A stretch of 64,000 nucleotides of DNA from Acinetobacter baumannii (GTDB lineage Bacteria > Pseudomonadota > Gammaproteobacteria > Pseudomonadales > Moraxellaceae), in NCBI RefSeq assembly GCF_009759685.1, contig NZ_CP046654.1:1240001-1304000 (forward strand), read 5' to 3'. The position numbers were made by a program, and so were the translations under genes. This document shows, piece after piece, positions 1 through 8,422 of this stretch. Under the pieces are notes generated by a model. The model saw only the letters and a list, made by a program, of their open reading frames with translations. It searched no databases and was not told the origin of the DNA. The stretch's first letter is position 1. The number at the start of each line of letters is the position of its first letter.

Positions 1-432
1 AATAATCGAGTGAAATAATTTTTGCCCTTCGCGAGTCTGCATTAACACGCTTTGCTCTGCATTTGCATAAATTTGTTCTAAGACTAAAACTTCAGCATGG
101 TGCTTATGGTTTCGTGCAATAATCTCATCGGCAATATTGTTAATTTGAAAAAGTGCAGTTCGGCCTTGCCCTTCAGCAACGAAAGAACCAACACCCTGAA
201 TTCGAACAAGTAAGCCTTCTGTTGTTAACTCACGTAGCGCACGGTTTACCGTCATACGGCTACAGCCGAGTTGATTAACGAGTTCACTTTCCGAAGGAAT
301 TTTTTTATTTACAGCCCAAGAGCCTTCATAAATCTTCTGTGAAATCAGCTGTTTTACGCGCTGATATAAAGGAACTGGACTATCAGCTTCAATCGAAAGC
401 TCAGTATGTTCTTGTTTTGATGTTCTGGGCAT
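1..432 (-). CDS. hutC: Histidine utilization repressor HutC (partial, C-terminus off window)
   Basis: GntR-family repressor of histidine degradation, normally released by urocanate. The first 143 codons are visible and the gene runs off the left edge. The N-terminal winged helix-turn-helix is clear (CSRMTVNRALRELTTEGLL, about residues 70-90), followed by the start of the UTRA ligand-binding domain with the HutC-typical ALFQINNIADEI stretch. The start is the ATG ending at 432, followed immediately by MPRTSKQEH. A TGTATATACA palindrome lies about 50 bp upstream, fitting autoregulation. The rest of the hut cluster presumably lies to the left. Its neighbour on the right is an unrelated acyltransferase, and zigA is two genes away, a link known in A. 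baumannii zinc biology. Confidence 0.9.
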   Translation of the reverse strand, partial: MPRTSKQEHTELSIEADSPVPLYQRVKQLISQKIYEGSWAVNKKIPSESELVNQLGCSRMTVNRALRELTTEGLLVRIQGVGSFVAEGQGRTALFQINNIADEIIARNHKHHAEVLVLEQIYANAEQSVLMQTREGQKLFHSII

Positions 433-783
433 AACAAATACTCAAAAAGGCAGCAGGCAAAAAGGTATTTTAGTTGACATGCTATGTATATACAACCACA
501 TACAACATGTTAATTTATGAATTAAATAGATTTTAAAAAGTTTAAAAAATAAACATAGCTCGGTAAAAGCTAATTTAAAGTTTTATGTAGAGAAATTCAA
601 ATATATAAAGGCTTTATCAATATTTATTTAATAGTTATTTCTGCTAAGCCAGTGTCTCATCCTAGAAAACAAAAATATCATTTTTTCTGGTTTACGAAAT
701 GATGCTTAATTTTTTATTTAAAATAACTGATCGATAGTATTCTTCTGCCACACAGTATATTAATAAAACTGGAAGCACATCGA
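433..783. other. AT-rich intergenic region hutC / acyltransferase
   Basis: A 351-bp divergent region. The part next to hutC holds the TGTATATACA operator-like palindrome and a nearby TTGTATG half-site. The rest is very AT-rich with no convincing open frame. It must carry the promoters for hutC (leftward) and for the acyltransferase (rightward), but I could not assign -35/-10 boxes with confidence. Confidence 0.5.
485..494. promoter_or_regulatory. HutC-type operator palindrome
   Basis: TGTATATACA is a perfect 10-bp palindrome 53 bp upstream of the hutC start. HutC proteins of pseudomonads bind closely similar TTGTAT/ATACAA dyads. The site sits where a repressor would cover the hutC promoter. 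Assignment rests on motif likeness and position only. Confidence 0.5.
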
Positions 784-1896
784 ATGCGTAATTATAAAAT
801 AGATATTCTTCGAGGAATTTCTATCCTTTTGGTTCTTTTACATCATTTTAATATTCCCTATAAACTTAAAGATACATGGTTAGGTTTTGATTTCTTAGGT
901 GAAGCATTTAGCACAGTCATCGCAAGAAACGGAAATTATGGCGTCACCATGTTTTTTGTGATTTCGGGTTTTTTAATTACCCATCACACTTTAAAACGAG
1001 ACAAACAATTTTCTGCAATTAACTTCAAACATTTTTATATCCGACGAGCAGCGCGTATTTTACCGTGTCTGGTATTACTCATTTTAGGTGTAAGCATACT
1101 TGGTTCATTTGACTTAAAACCCTTTATGAACCAAGCACCGAATGGCATTGAGGTCTCTTATCCTTTAACCATATTTGCAGCCTTAACCTTCTGGATGAAT
1201 ATCCTGATTATTAAATTTGGTTGGGTAAACTACGCTTTGGGCGTGTTGTGGTCGCTATCTGTAGAAGAAGTTTTTTACTTTGTTTTTCCATTATTGTGTC
1301 TACTTACGCGTAGTAATAAGATCTTTGTTGCTGTACTTGTTGGTGTAATTTTATATGGGCCTTATTTTAGGTCTCTCCATTTTGGAGAAGAAAGCGGCGC
1401 TTATTTATATCATTATTTTTCAAGTTTTGATGGTATAGCGGTGGGCTGTTTAACTGCCATTTTTTCTCATAAATATCAGCCAAATTGGCCCTATAAAAAA
1501 CCTCTTTCATGGTTGATTATTTTGAGTATGGCCGCTCTATATTTATATGCACCAATTAAAGAAGTGAGTACATGGGGTATCAGCTTATTTGCTTTTGCTA
1601 CAGGTCTACTCATTCTGTGTTTCCAACATCCTTCCGAAACACAAGCACATAATCTATTTACCAAAGTGATGGTCTGGTTGGGGCAAAGAAGTTACGAAAC
1701 TTATTTGTTTCATCTGGTTGTATTGGGCCTTATAAAAGTTGTGTTTATTCCTGCTCAAACCGACTCTAGTATCAAAATTATGCTTTTAATTAGCTATCTG
1801 GTTTTGACTTTTATCATCAGTGCAGCGATTGAAAAATATTATTCCACCCCGCTTAACAGCTACATTCGAAAGGTTTTTATTAAAGATAAATCATAA
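784..1896 (+). CDS. Acyltransferase family 3 membrane protein (OafA/YrhL-like)
   Basis: A 370-residue integral membrane acyltransferase that probably transfers acetyl or another acyl group to a surface glycan or lipid at the inner membrane. It opens with YKIDILRGISILLVLLHHF, the family's D-x-x-R-G...H start with the invariant arginine and histidine, and shows about ten hydrophobic segments. The ATG follows a GGAAG ribosome site ten bases upstream. It stands alone, reads away from hutC and ends at a strong bidirectional terminator. Its acceptor cannot be inferred from neighbours, none of which is a glycan gene. Single isolated acyltransferases of this kind often vary between strains. Confidence 0.8.
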   Translation: MRNYKIDILRGISILLVLLHHFNIPYKLKDTWLGFDFLGEAFSTVIARNGNYGVTMFFVISGFLITHHTLKRDKQFSAINFKHFYIRRAARILPCLVLLILGVSILGSFDLKPFMNQAPNGIEVSYPLTIFAALTFWMNILIIKFGWVNYALGVLWSLSVEEVFYFVFPLLCLLTRSNKIFVAVLVGVILYGPYFRSLHFGEESGAYLYHYFSSFDGIAVGCLTAIFSHKYQPNWPYKKPLSWLIILSMAALYLYAPIKEVSTWGISLFAFATGLLILCFQHPSETQAHNLFTKVMVWLGQRSYETYLFHLVVLGLIKVVFIPAQTDSSIKIMLLISYLVLTFIISAAIEKYYSTPLNSYIRKVFIKDKS

Positions 1897-1900
1897 AAAT

Positions 1901-1930
1901 AAGCCCCTTGAAAATAGGGGCTTTTTTATT
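1901..1930. terminator. Bidirectional terminator, acyltransferase / zigA
   Basis: Stem AAGCCCCT / AGGGGCTT with a seven-base loop followed by a T-run on the plus strand and preceded by A-rich sequence that gives Us on the minus strand. It lies between the converging acyltransferase and zigA genes and can serve both. Confidence 0.85.
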
Positions 1931-3158
1931 AAGCAATCAACATCGTTTCATCATCTTGCTTAAAAGGATTAGACCAGCTCTGCCAAACTTGCGGACCTAA
2001 AGCCATTTCTTCATCGCTTAACAAGCAGCTATCCAAGCGTTGTATTAAAGCTTGCTCATCCATTTGCATACCAATTAAAACCAGCTCCTGACGCGCATCA
2101 CCTGTGCGGGCATCCCAGTTTTTCTTAATTTGTTCAATACTGGCGAGGTCACTCGGCCAGTCTTCTTCTGCAACGGCCGCCCACCAATAACCAGCTAAAC
2201 CGTGTCGAGCCATTGCTCCCGCTTGTGACCATGAATAAGCCAATGTCGGTTCGGCAGCCAACCAGAAAAAGCCTTTGGAACGCACGACTCCCGGCCATTC
2301 AGCCTGTACCAAATCATAAAAACGTTCTGGATGGAAAGGTCGGCGGGCACGGTAAACAAAGCTACTAATGCCATACTCTTCAGTTTCAGGTGTATGCTCG
2401 CCGCGTAACTCTTTTAACCAGCCCGGTGCTTGGGCAGCTTCATCAAAATCGAATAGCTGTGTATTTAAGATTTTGTCTAAAGCGACCTTTCCAAATTGAG
2501 CAATTTCAATTCGAGCACGCGGGTTTAGAGTTTTTAAAATGGCGATAAGCTGGTCTTGCTGAGCCCGGTCAATCACATCAATTTTATTCAGTACAATCAC
2601 ATCACAAAACTCGATTTGATCAATGAGAAGATCGACTACAGTTCTTTCATCTTGCTCGCCCAAGGACTCACCACGTTGTTGCAGTGAGTCGACTGAACTG
2701 TAATCTTTAAGAAAATTAAAAGCATCGACCACAGTAACCATAGTGTCGAGTCGAGCGAACTCATTGAGTGAGTTTCCATCTTCATCTTCAAAAGTAAAAG
2801 TTTCTGCCACAGGTAAAGGTTCTGAAATGCCTGTTGACTCAATCACCAATTGGTCAAAGCGTCCTTCATCGGCTAAACGCCTCACTTCAACCAATAAGTC
2901 TTCTCGTAACGTACAACAGATACAGCCATTACTCATTTCAACCAGCTTTTCATCCGTTCTTGAAAGCTCTGCCCCACCTTCACGTACTAATGCCGCATCA
3001 ATATTCACCTCAGACATATCATTGACAATCACGGCAATACGGCGGCCTTCGCGATTATTTAAAATATGGTTGAGTAATGTGGTCTTTCCTGCACCCAAAA
3101 AGCCCGATAAAACAGTGACGGGAAGCTTGGCAAATGAGTTGGCGATTGCAGTGTGCAT
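1929..3158 (-). CDS. zigA: Zinc-regulated CobW/COG0523 GTPase ZigA
   Basis: G3E-family GTPase of the COG0523 class, thought to act as a zinc metallochaperone during zinc starvation. In A. baumannii ZigA is Zur-repressed and connected to histidine catabolism, whose hutC gene is two genes away here. Visible: P-loop GFLGAGKTT (residues 19-27), the zinc-binding GCICC motif (78-82), SKxD-type NKID, and the C-terminal CobW domain rich in tryptophan and histidine. I start at the ATG ending at 3158 (MHTAIANSF, preceded by AGAGA). An in-frame ATG twelve codons upstream has no ribosome site. Length is 409 residues. A perfect Zur-like palindrome lies about 95 bp upstream. Confidence 0.92.
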   Translation of the reverse strand: MHTAIANSFAKLPVTVLSGFLGAGKTTLLNHILNNREGRRIAVIVNDMSEVNIDAALVREGGAELSRTDEKLVEMSNGCICCTLREDLLVEVRRLADEGRFDQLVIESTGISEPLPVAETFTFEDEDGNSLNEFARLDTMVTVVDAFNFLKDYSSVDSLQQRGESLGEQDERTVVDLLIDQIEFCDVIVLNKIDVIDRAQQDQLIAILKTLNPRARIEIAQFGKVALDKILNTQLFDFDEAAQAPGWLKELRGEHTPETEEYGISSFVYRARRPFHPERFYDLVQAEWPGVVRSKGFFWLAAEPTLAYSWSQAGAMARHGLAGYWWAAVAEEDWPSDLASIEQIKKNWDARTGDARQELVLIGMQMDEQALIQRLDSCLLSDEEMALGPQVWQSWSNPFKQDDETMLIA

Positions 3159-3253
3159 GGCTTGATCTCTTTGAATAATATTTAAACTGATCATGGCTGG
3201 CCATTTAAATATGGCCAGATCACAGGCGTAATCTATTTCTAAACCACAATAAT

Positions 3254-3271
3254 GTTATGTTATAACATAAC
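3254..3271. promoter_or_regulatory. Zur box upstream of zigA
   Basis: GTTATGTTATAACATAAC is a perfect 18-bp palindrome about 95 bp before the zigA start. It matches the TGTTATA-TATAACA core of gamma-proteobacterial Zur operators, and zigA is a known Zur target in A. baumannii. The site is read directly; binding is inferred from family knowledge. Confidence 0.8.
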
Positions 3272-3336
3272 CATTGATCAAGTTTTTATTCCAGTTTTAT
3301 CTAAGCCAAATCACTTAGTCTTTGAAAAAGTTGCTT

Positions 3337-4020
3337 TTATAGCCCCTGACAAATTGAGGTTCTATAGTGATGGTCTGGCCCCCATGCTCTAAAACCTTGA
3401 CTATCAATATGGATTTGTCCTGAAGCATAAACACCCAGTCCCATATTAAACGCTTGGCCTTTAGTCGCCCAGAACTGACAAAGCTTGGTTTTAGTTTGTT
3501 GAATATTGAACTGGTCTAAGTCGCTAGGCTGTTCTGGCCCAATTCTAAAATCAAGTGCTGCATTAAAGACATGTCGGGAAGCATCAGCACCACCTGCACA
3601 ACGGTTTAAAGCTAAAGCTCGATAGACCGAAGTCACTTCAAAATCGTTAATTACGCCTTCGTCAACCAATGCTTTTAATATATTGAGCGTCGGAACAATA
3701 TTGGACCAAATCTCGCGTGGTGGAACTGCGTAAGGCTCAACTCCACATTTTTGCCAGTCTCGGGCTGAACGTAATAACTCGTGGTCTGGAACTAAATCGG
3801 CAAGTCCTTTTTGCTTAAGAAATTGCTTATAAGCTTGTACAGACTGTCTGTGATCTGCAGTTGCGATCCAAACGACATAATCTTCAGGCTGTTGTTTGAT
3901 TTTAACCACAGTTTTAGATGGTTGAGGCAAAGAGGGAGAGCGATGAGTAATCGTCGGCTGGGGTGTTTGAGTACTACAAGCGGCCAGAGATAATACGAGT
4001 AAACCTAAATAACGCTTCAT
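3337..4020 (-). CDS. zrlA: Zur-regulated M15-type peptidase lipoprotein ZrlA
   Basis: A 227-residue lipoprotein of the VanY/D-Ala-D-Ala carboxypeptidase (M15) type. The signal peptide ends in the lipobox LAAC (Cys15). Putative zinc ligands are H150 and D157 in SRHVFNAALDF and H204 in GQIHIDSQGF, the order expected for M15 enzymes. In A. baumannii the gene beside zigA encodes ZrlA, which is needed for envelope integrity when zinc is scarce. A Zur-box palindrome lies just upstream. It shares orientation with zigA, but 178 bp and a second Zur box separate the two, so each probably has its own promoter. Enzymatic substrate is inferred, not visible. Confidence 0.88.
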   Translation of the reverse strand: MKRYLGLLVLSLAACSTQTPQPTITHRSPSLPQPSKTVVKIKQQPEDYVVWIATADHRQSVQAYKQFLKQKGLADLVPDHELLRSARDWQKCGVEPYAVPPREIWSNIVPTLNILKALVDEGVINDFEVTSVYRALALNRCAGGADASRHVFNAALDFRIGPEQPSDLDQFNIQQTKTKLCQFWATKGQAFNMGLGVYASGQIHIDSQGFRAWGPDHHYRTSICQGL

Positions 4021-4077
4021 AAATATATTCTATCTTCCCTAAACATCTGGAAGCCTTTAATCATTTAATTTCAGAAA

Positions 4078-4092
4078 TGTTATAATATAACA
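4078..4092. promoter_or_regulatory. Zur box upstream of zrlA
   Basis: TGTTATAATATAACA, a perfect inverted repeat with one central base, 58 bp upstream of the zrlA start. With its flanks it closely matches the E. coli Zur consensus (AAATGTTATANTATAACA). Together with the box at 3254 it marks a two-gene zinc-starvation island. Confidence 0.82.
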
Positions 4093-4137
4093 ATTATTAA
4101 ATCCTTTAATTTCTGTTGTAAATTTTAAAAAATAAAA

Positions 4138-4159
4138 AAGGACGTATTTATACGTCCTC
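4138..4159 (-). terminator. aroP terminator
   Basis: Stem AGGACGTA / TACGTCCT with a four-base loop, followed on the minus strand by a U-rich tract. It lies about 25 bp after the aroP stop. Confidence 0.8.
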
Positions 4160-4182
4160 TTTAGCTTCTAACTACGACCTGA

Positions 4183-5571
4183 TTACATATCTGCTTCTAA
4201 AGCATGTACAGGCTGCTCAGCTTTTATTTTACGGCGCTTAAATTGATAAGCCACCATCAAACACAAAATCCATCCTGGAATCATCATAACTGCCACACGC
4301 ATGTCTGGCGTTAAAGACATCACAACTAAAATTCCAAGCATGAATGCCATGCAAAGATAGTTACTAAATGGATACATAAAGCTTGGGAATTTAGTCGTTT
4401 GACCTTGGCGTTGCATAAATTTACGGAATTTTAAATGTGTCCATGAAATCACAACCCAGTTAATTACAATCGCTGCTACGACAAGCATCATGAGTAAACC
4501 GAATGCTTTTTCAGGGAAAATATAATTGAGTAAAACACACAATACCGTCACAAATGCAGAGACTAGAACCGCATTGGTTGGAATACCGCGTTTATTAATA
4601 CGGGCAAGAGCTTTCGGTGCATTACCTTGCTGGGCAAGACCTAAAAGCATACGGCTACTGCAATAACTGGTTCCGTTATAGACGGAAACTGCAGCTGTCA
4701 AAATAACGAAATTTAATAATGTCGCAACACCTTGGCTGTCTAAAGAGGCAAAGACCATCACAAAAGGACTGCCACCTTCTGCCATTTGATTCCATGGAAA
4801 TAATGAGAATAAAACAAAAAGTGTCGCAATATAGAAAATCAAAATACGATAGATAATCTGGTTTACAGCTTTAGGTAAAGTTTTGTCTGGATCACGCGCT
4901 TCAGCAGCAGTAATACCGAAAAGCTCAATACCGCCAAAAGCAAAAATAATCACAGCCATTGCCATAACCAAGCCTTCAATACCAAATGGGAAGAAACCGC
5001 CCAATGCCCAAAGGTTAGAAATACTGGCCTGAGGCCCTGCTGTGCCGGTTGCAAGTAAATATGAACCGAAACCGATCATGGCTAAAATTGCTAAGATTTT
5101 GACAATGGAAAACCAAAATTCCATTTCGCCAAAAAACTTAACATGCAGTAAATTGATACCATTAATGAGAATAAAGAACGTTAGAGCAGATGCCCACGTT
5201 GGGATTTGCGGCCACCAATATTGAATATAAAGACCAATTGCACTTAACTCCGCCATACACACAAGTACATTGAGTACCCAGTAATTCCATCCTGACATGA
5301 AGCCTGCAAAAGGTCCCCAATATTTGTAAGCGAAGTGGCTAAAAGAACCACTTACAGGTTCTTCTACGACCATTTCACCGAGCTGGCGCATCATTAAAAA
5401 AGCAATAAATCCTGCAATCGCATAACCCAAGATTACCGATGGACCTGCCAATTTAATCGATTGTGATATACCAAGAAACAGCCCTGTACCAATCGCTCCA
5501 CCCAACGCAATCAGCTGGATGTGACGATTACTCAAACCATGTTTCAGGTTTCCTTGCTCTTGTGTTGACAT
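4183..5571 (-). CDS. aroP: Aromatic amino acid permease (APC superfamily, AroP-like)
   Basis: A 462-residue, twelve-helix amino acid:proton symporter of the inner membrane. It is very close to E. coli AroP along its whole length, for example GLSNRHIQLIALGGAIGTGL near the N-terminus, VSGSFSHFAYKYWGPFAG, and a shared FGGIELFGITAAEARDP block. It is divergent from fahA and shares that regulatory region, which supports uptake of tyrosine and phenylalanine for the catabolic genes next door. The proline permease ProY is a close relative, so proline cannot be excluded as a substrate. It ends at its own terminator. Confidence 0.85.
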   Translation of the reverse strand: MSTQEQGNLKHGLSNRHIQLIALGGAIGTGLFLGISQSIKLAGPSVILGYAIAGFIAFLMMRQLGEMVVEEPVSGSFSHFAYKYWGPFAGFMSGWNYWVLNVLVCMAELSAIGLYIQYWWPQIPTWASALTFFILINGINLLHVKFFGEMEFWFSIVKILAILAMIGFGSYLLATGTAGPQASISNLWALGGFFPFGIEGLVMAMAVIIFAFGGIELFGITAAEARDPDKTLPKAVNQIIYRILIFYIATLFVLFSLFPWNQMAEGGSPFVMVFASLDSQGVATLLNFVILTAAVSVYNGTSYCSSRMLLGLAQQGNAPKALARINKRGIPTNAVLVSAFVTVLCVLLNYIFPEKAFGLLMMLVVAAIVINWVVISWTHLKFRKFMQRQGQTTKFPSFMYPFSNYLCMAFMLGILVVMSLTPDMRVAVMMIPGWILCLMVAYQFKRRKIKAEQPVHALEADM

Positions 5572-5592
5572 ATGATTATTCTCATCCTTGTC

Positions 5593-5619
5593 ACGTAATT
5601 TTTTTCCAATAAATTACGT
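5593..5619. repeat. Inverted repeat in the aroP leader
   Basis: ACGTAATTT and AAATTACGT, a perfect nine-base inverted repeat with a nine-base spacer, 22-48 bp before the aroP start. The right arm runs into AATTACGTATATCATAA, which resembles the palindromes at 5723-5760. It may be a repressor site that blocks aroP; no T-run supports a terminator. Confidence 0.45.
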
Positions 5620-5722
5620 ATATCATAAATTGATCGGATTTTCATAGAGATTGATGAAAAAATAATTGCGTTACTTTTCTCACAACCGCGCATGAAAACA
5701 GAAAATGCAAGAAATAACAATT

Positions 5723-5760
5723 ATTATGCAATGTGTAATTAAATTATGTATTGCGTAATT
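5723..5760. promoter_or_regulatory. Tandem IclR-type operators before fahA
   Basis: Two imperfect palindromes of form ATTATG-N5-YGTAATT lie 20 bp apart: ATTATGCAATGTGTAATT at 5723-5740 and ATTATGTATTGCGTAATT at 5743-5760. The same arrangement, with the same 20-bp period, recurs upstream of hpd at 11001-11039. Paired dyads two helical turns apart suit an IclR-family regulator such as the one encoded at 8722. Confidence 0.65.
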
Positions 5761-5929
5761 TGATGAATTCAGTATTATAAGAACCATGAAGTAATTGGTT
5801 GTTCTCGGTCTCTATCAAACTCATAAGTAAAAAGATGATCTAAATAACGGTTAAAACTTATTGAGTAGCTCAGTCCCTAGACCGAACTTTTATTTGTATA
5901 AGACGCGAGATGAAGACAAGGAAGCGAAA

Positions 5930-7237
5930 ATGGAACAAAAACTAAACTCTTTTATTGAAGTTTCACCTCAATCTGATTTCACTATTCATAATTTGCCTTA
6001 TGGTATTTTTAGTAGAACAGCCGAAGGCGAGCGTCAGGTCGGTGTAGCTATCGGTGATTGGGTCATTGATCTCGCTGCTCTTGAAAAGCATGGTCTTTTA
6101 AAACTTTCAGATCAAGACACCTACTTTAACCAGCCTACACTGAATAAATTTATTGAATCGGGCAAAGCCAATTGGTCTAAAGTTCGTAAAACGCTACAGT
6201 CTCTTCTTTCAGTTGATAATTTAACGCTTCAAGAAAATGAAGCATTACGCCAAGAAGTTTTGGTTAAGCAAGACAGTGTTACTTTGCATTTACCACTTCA
6301 AGTATCTGGTTATACCGATTTCTATTCTTCTAAAGAACATGCCACCAATGTAGGCTGTATGTTCCGCGACCCTAAAAATGCCTTACTTCCAAACTGGAGC
6401 GAGTTGCCTGTCGGTTATAACGGCCGTGCTAGCTCTGTTGTAGTAAGTGGAACTCACGTCGTACGCCCTTCTGGTCAGATTAAACTTCCAAATGAAGAAC
6501 GTCCGGTTTTCTCAGCAACTCGCAAGCTCGATTTTGAACTTGAGACTGCATTTATTGTGGGGAAACCAACTCAATTAGGTCAACCAATCGCCATTGAAGA
6601 TGCATGGGATCATATTTTTGGCATGGTTTTGCTAAACGACTGGTCAGCACGTGATATCCAGCAATGGGAATATGTTCCACTTGGCCCTTTCAACGCTAAA
6701 ACATTTGCAAGTTCGATTTCTCCTTGGGTCGTCACACTTGAAGCTCTTGAGCCATTTAAAGTTGAAGGTCCGAAACAAGAACCGAAGCCACTTGCTTATT
6801 TACAAGAAAATATCGCCAATACTTACGATATTAATTTAAGTGTTGAAATCCAAAGCCCGAAATCAGCACAACCTGATGTGATCTGCCGTACTAATTTTAA
6901 ATATATGTATTGGTCTATGGCTCAGCAGTTGACTCACCACACCATTGGAGGCTGTAACGTTCAGGTCGGTGATTTAATGGGTTCAGGTACCATTTCAGGT
7001 TCTACACCAGATTCGTATGGTAGCTTGCTTGAGTTGACTTGGAACACCACCAAGCCTCTAACACTTGCGAATGGTGAAACTCGTGGTTTCTTGCAAGACG
7101 GCGACACACTCATCATGAAAGGCCACTGTGAGAAAAATGGTATCCGTATTGGTTTTGGTGAAGTCCGAAATACTGTACTTCCTGCATTAACTTTTGATTT
7201 TGCAGAAACTTCGGAGCCTAATTATGAAGCTGTATAG
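5930..7237 (+). CDS. fahA: Fumarylacetoacetase
   Basis: Hydrolyses fumarylacetoacetate to fumarate and acetoacetate, the last step of tyrosine breakdown. The 435-residue protein carries the full FAH active site: DFYSSKEHA with D130 and H137, E203 and E205 in DFELETA, and D237 in LLNDWSARD. I place the start at the ATG at 5930 (MEQKLNSF), which follows AAGGAAG. A longer in-frame TTG start at 5861 is possible but lacks a ribosome site. The stop overlaps the maiA start by 14 bp, a tight operon join. Paired palindromes about 170 bp upstream suggest regulated expression with aroP. Confidence 0.93.
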   Translation: MEQKLNSFIEVSPQSDFTIHNLPYGIFSRTAEGERQVGVAIGDWVIDLAALEKHGLLKLSDQDTYFNQPTLNKFIESGKANWSKVRKTLQSLLSVDNLTLQENEALRQEVLVKQDSVTLHLPLQVSGYTDFYSSKEHATNVGCMFRDPKNALLPNWSELPVGYNGRASSVVVSGTHVVRPSGQIKLPNEERPVFSATRKLDFELETAFIVGKPTQLGQPIAIEDAWDHIFGMVLLNDWSARDIQQWEYVPLGPFNAKTFASSISPWVVTLEALEPFKVEGPKQEPKPLAYLQENIANTYDINLSVEIQSPKSAQPDVICRTNFKYMYWSMAQQLTHHTIGGCNVQVGDLMGSGTISGSTPDSYGSLLELTWNTTKPLTLANGETRGFLQDGDTLIMKGHCEKNGIRIGFGEVRNTVLPALTFDFAETSEPNYEAV

Positions 7238-7856
7238 TTACTTTCGTAGCTCTGCAGCTTACAGAGTACGGATTGGTCTCAACCTTAAAAATCTCGCTTA
7301 TGAAACTGTACCCGTTCATTTGGTTAAAAATGAGCAGCAAAGCGAAGACTATTTAAAGTTAAATCGCAGTGCCTTAGTACCAACTTTAGTGGACGGCGAT
7401 TTAACCCTGTCACAGTCATTAAGTATTTTGGAATATCTGGATGAACAATATCCTCAAACCAAATTACTTCCAAATGATGTGAAAGAAAGAGCCAAAATCC
7501 GTGCTTTTGCACAGGCGATTGCCTGTGATATTCACCCGTTAAATAACTTACGCGTGCTGAAATATTTAAAAAATGATTTAAATGTTTCGGATGAAGAAAA
7601 AAATTACTGGTATCAGCACTGGATTCTTGAAGGCTTTCAAACACTCGAACAGCAACTTCAAGATTCAAATGGACAATTTTGCTTTGGACAACACGCAACC
7701 ATTGCCGACTGCTGCCTAATTCCACAGGTTTACAACGCGAAACGCTTCAAGATTGATTTGTCGGCGTTTCCAAAAATTGAATCAATTTATCAACATTGTT
7801 TGTCTATCCCAGCCTTCTATAACGCGGCGCCAGAACAACAACCAGATTGGGAATAG
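7224..7856 (+). CDS. maiA: Maleylacetoacetate isomerase (zeta-class GST)
   Basis: Glutathione-dependent cis-trans isomerase that turns maleylacetoacetate into fumarylacetoacetate. Length is 210 residues, usual for the family. The N-terminal thioredoxin-like domain has the zeta-class SSxxYRVRIGL signature (SSAAYRVRIGL) and the LSQSLSILEYLDE glutathione-binding strand; the helical C-terminal domain follows. The ATG at 7224 lies inside the end of fahA, so the two are translationally coupled. Its stop is followed 17 bp later by the next start of the same operon. Confidence 0.92.
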   Translation: MKLYSYFRSSAAYRVRIGLNLKNLAYETVPVHLVKNEQQSEDYLKLNRSALVPTLVDGDLTLSQSLSILEYLDEQYPQTKLLPNDVKERAKIRAFAQAIACDIHPLNNLRVLKYLKNDLNVSDEEKNYWYQHWILEGFQTLEQQLQDSNGQFCFGQHATIADCCLIPQVYNAKRFKIDLSAFPKIESIYQHCLSIPAFYNAAPEQQPDWE

Positions 7857-7873
7857 TAAAAAGGAGTTTCAAC

Positions 7874-8422
7874 ATGACATTTGCCATTAAAAAAATACAT
7901 CACGTTGCATATCGCTGTAAGGATGCGAAGGAAACTGTTGAGTGGTATAAAAAAATGCTCAACATGGACTTTATCTTAGCTTTTGCAGAAGACCATGTAC
8001 CTTCAACGAAAGCTTTTGACCCGTATATGCATTTATTCCTAGATGCAGGTCAAGGCAACGTTTTAGCATTTTTTGAATTGCCAACCCAACCAGAAATGGG
8101 CCGTGATGAAAATACGCCTCAATGGGTGCAACATATTGCCTTTGAAGTTGAAGATTTAAATGCCCTTTTAGCTGCCAAAAAACATTTGGAAGACAACGGT
8201 GTTAAAGTATTAGGTATTACCAACCACGGTATCTTCCACTCAATTTATTTCTTTGACCCAAATGGACATCGTTTAGAACTGACTTATAACGATGCACATG
8301 CTGAAGAAAAAATTGCAAAAATTACTGAAGAAATGAAAACTGAAATGTTAGAGGAATGGAGCAAAACCAAACGCGCTCCACACCATACTCATTTCTTGCA
8401 TGAAGAAGAATTAGGCGCGTAA
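7874..8422 (+). CDS. VOC-superfamily protein, possible extradiol-type dioxygenase
   Basis: A 182-residue single-chain vicinal oxygen chelate protein, usually labelled glyoxalase-like. The ATG at 7874 follows AAGGAG. It keeps a 2-His-1-carboxylate triad in the right places: H10 in KKIHHVAYR, H87 in WVQHIAFEV and E135 in DPNGHRLELTY, with Y125 and H122 just before DPNGH, as in type I extradiol dioxygenases. It is last in the fahA-maiA operon. No classical homogentisate dioxygenase is present in the island, so a role in ring cleavage or in a side reaction of this pathway is conceivable. That is inference; detoxification of a reactive intermediate is equally possible. Confidence 0.7.
   Translation: MTFAIKKIHHVAYRCKDAKETVEWYKKMLNMDFILAFAEDHVPSTKAFDPYMHLFLDAGQGNVLAFFELPTQPEMGRDENTPQWVQHIAFEVEDLNALLAAKKHLEDNGVKVLGITNHGIFHSIYFFDPNGHRLELTYNDAHAEEKIAKITEEMKTEMLEEWSKTKRAPHHTHFLHEEELGA

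Larger units (their letters stand above)
5572..5929. other. Divergent regulatory region aroP / fahA
   Basis: A 358-bp gene-free region. It holds two tandem palindromes (5723-5760), a further related dyad close to aroP (5612-5628) and an exact inverted repeat ACGTAATTT / AAATTACGT (5593-5619) within the aroP leader. No start codon with a good ribosome site precedes the fahA ATG at 5930. The region probably drives both divergent transcripts. Confidence 0.6.
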
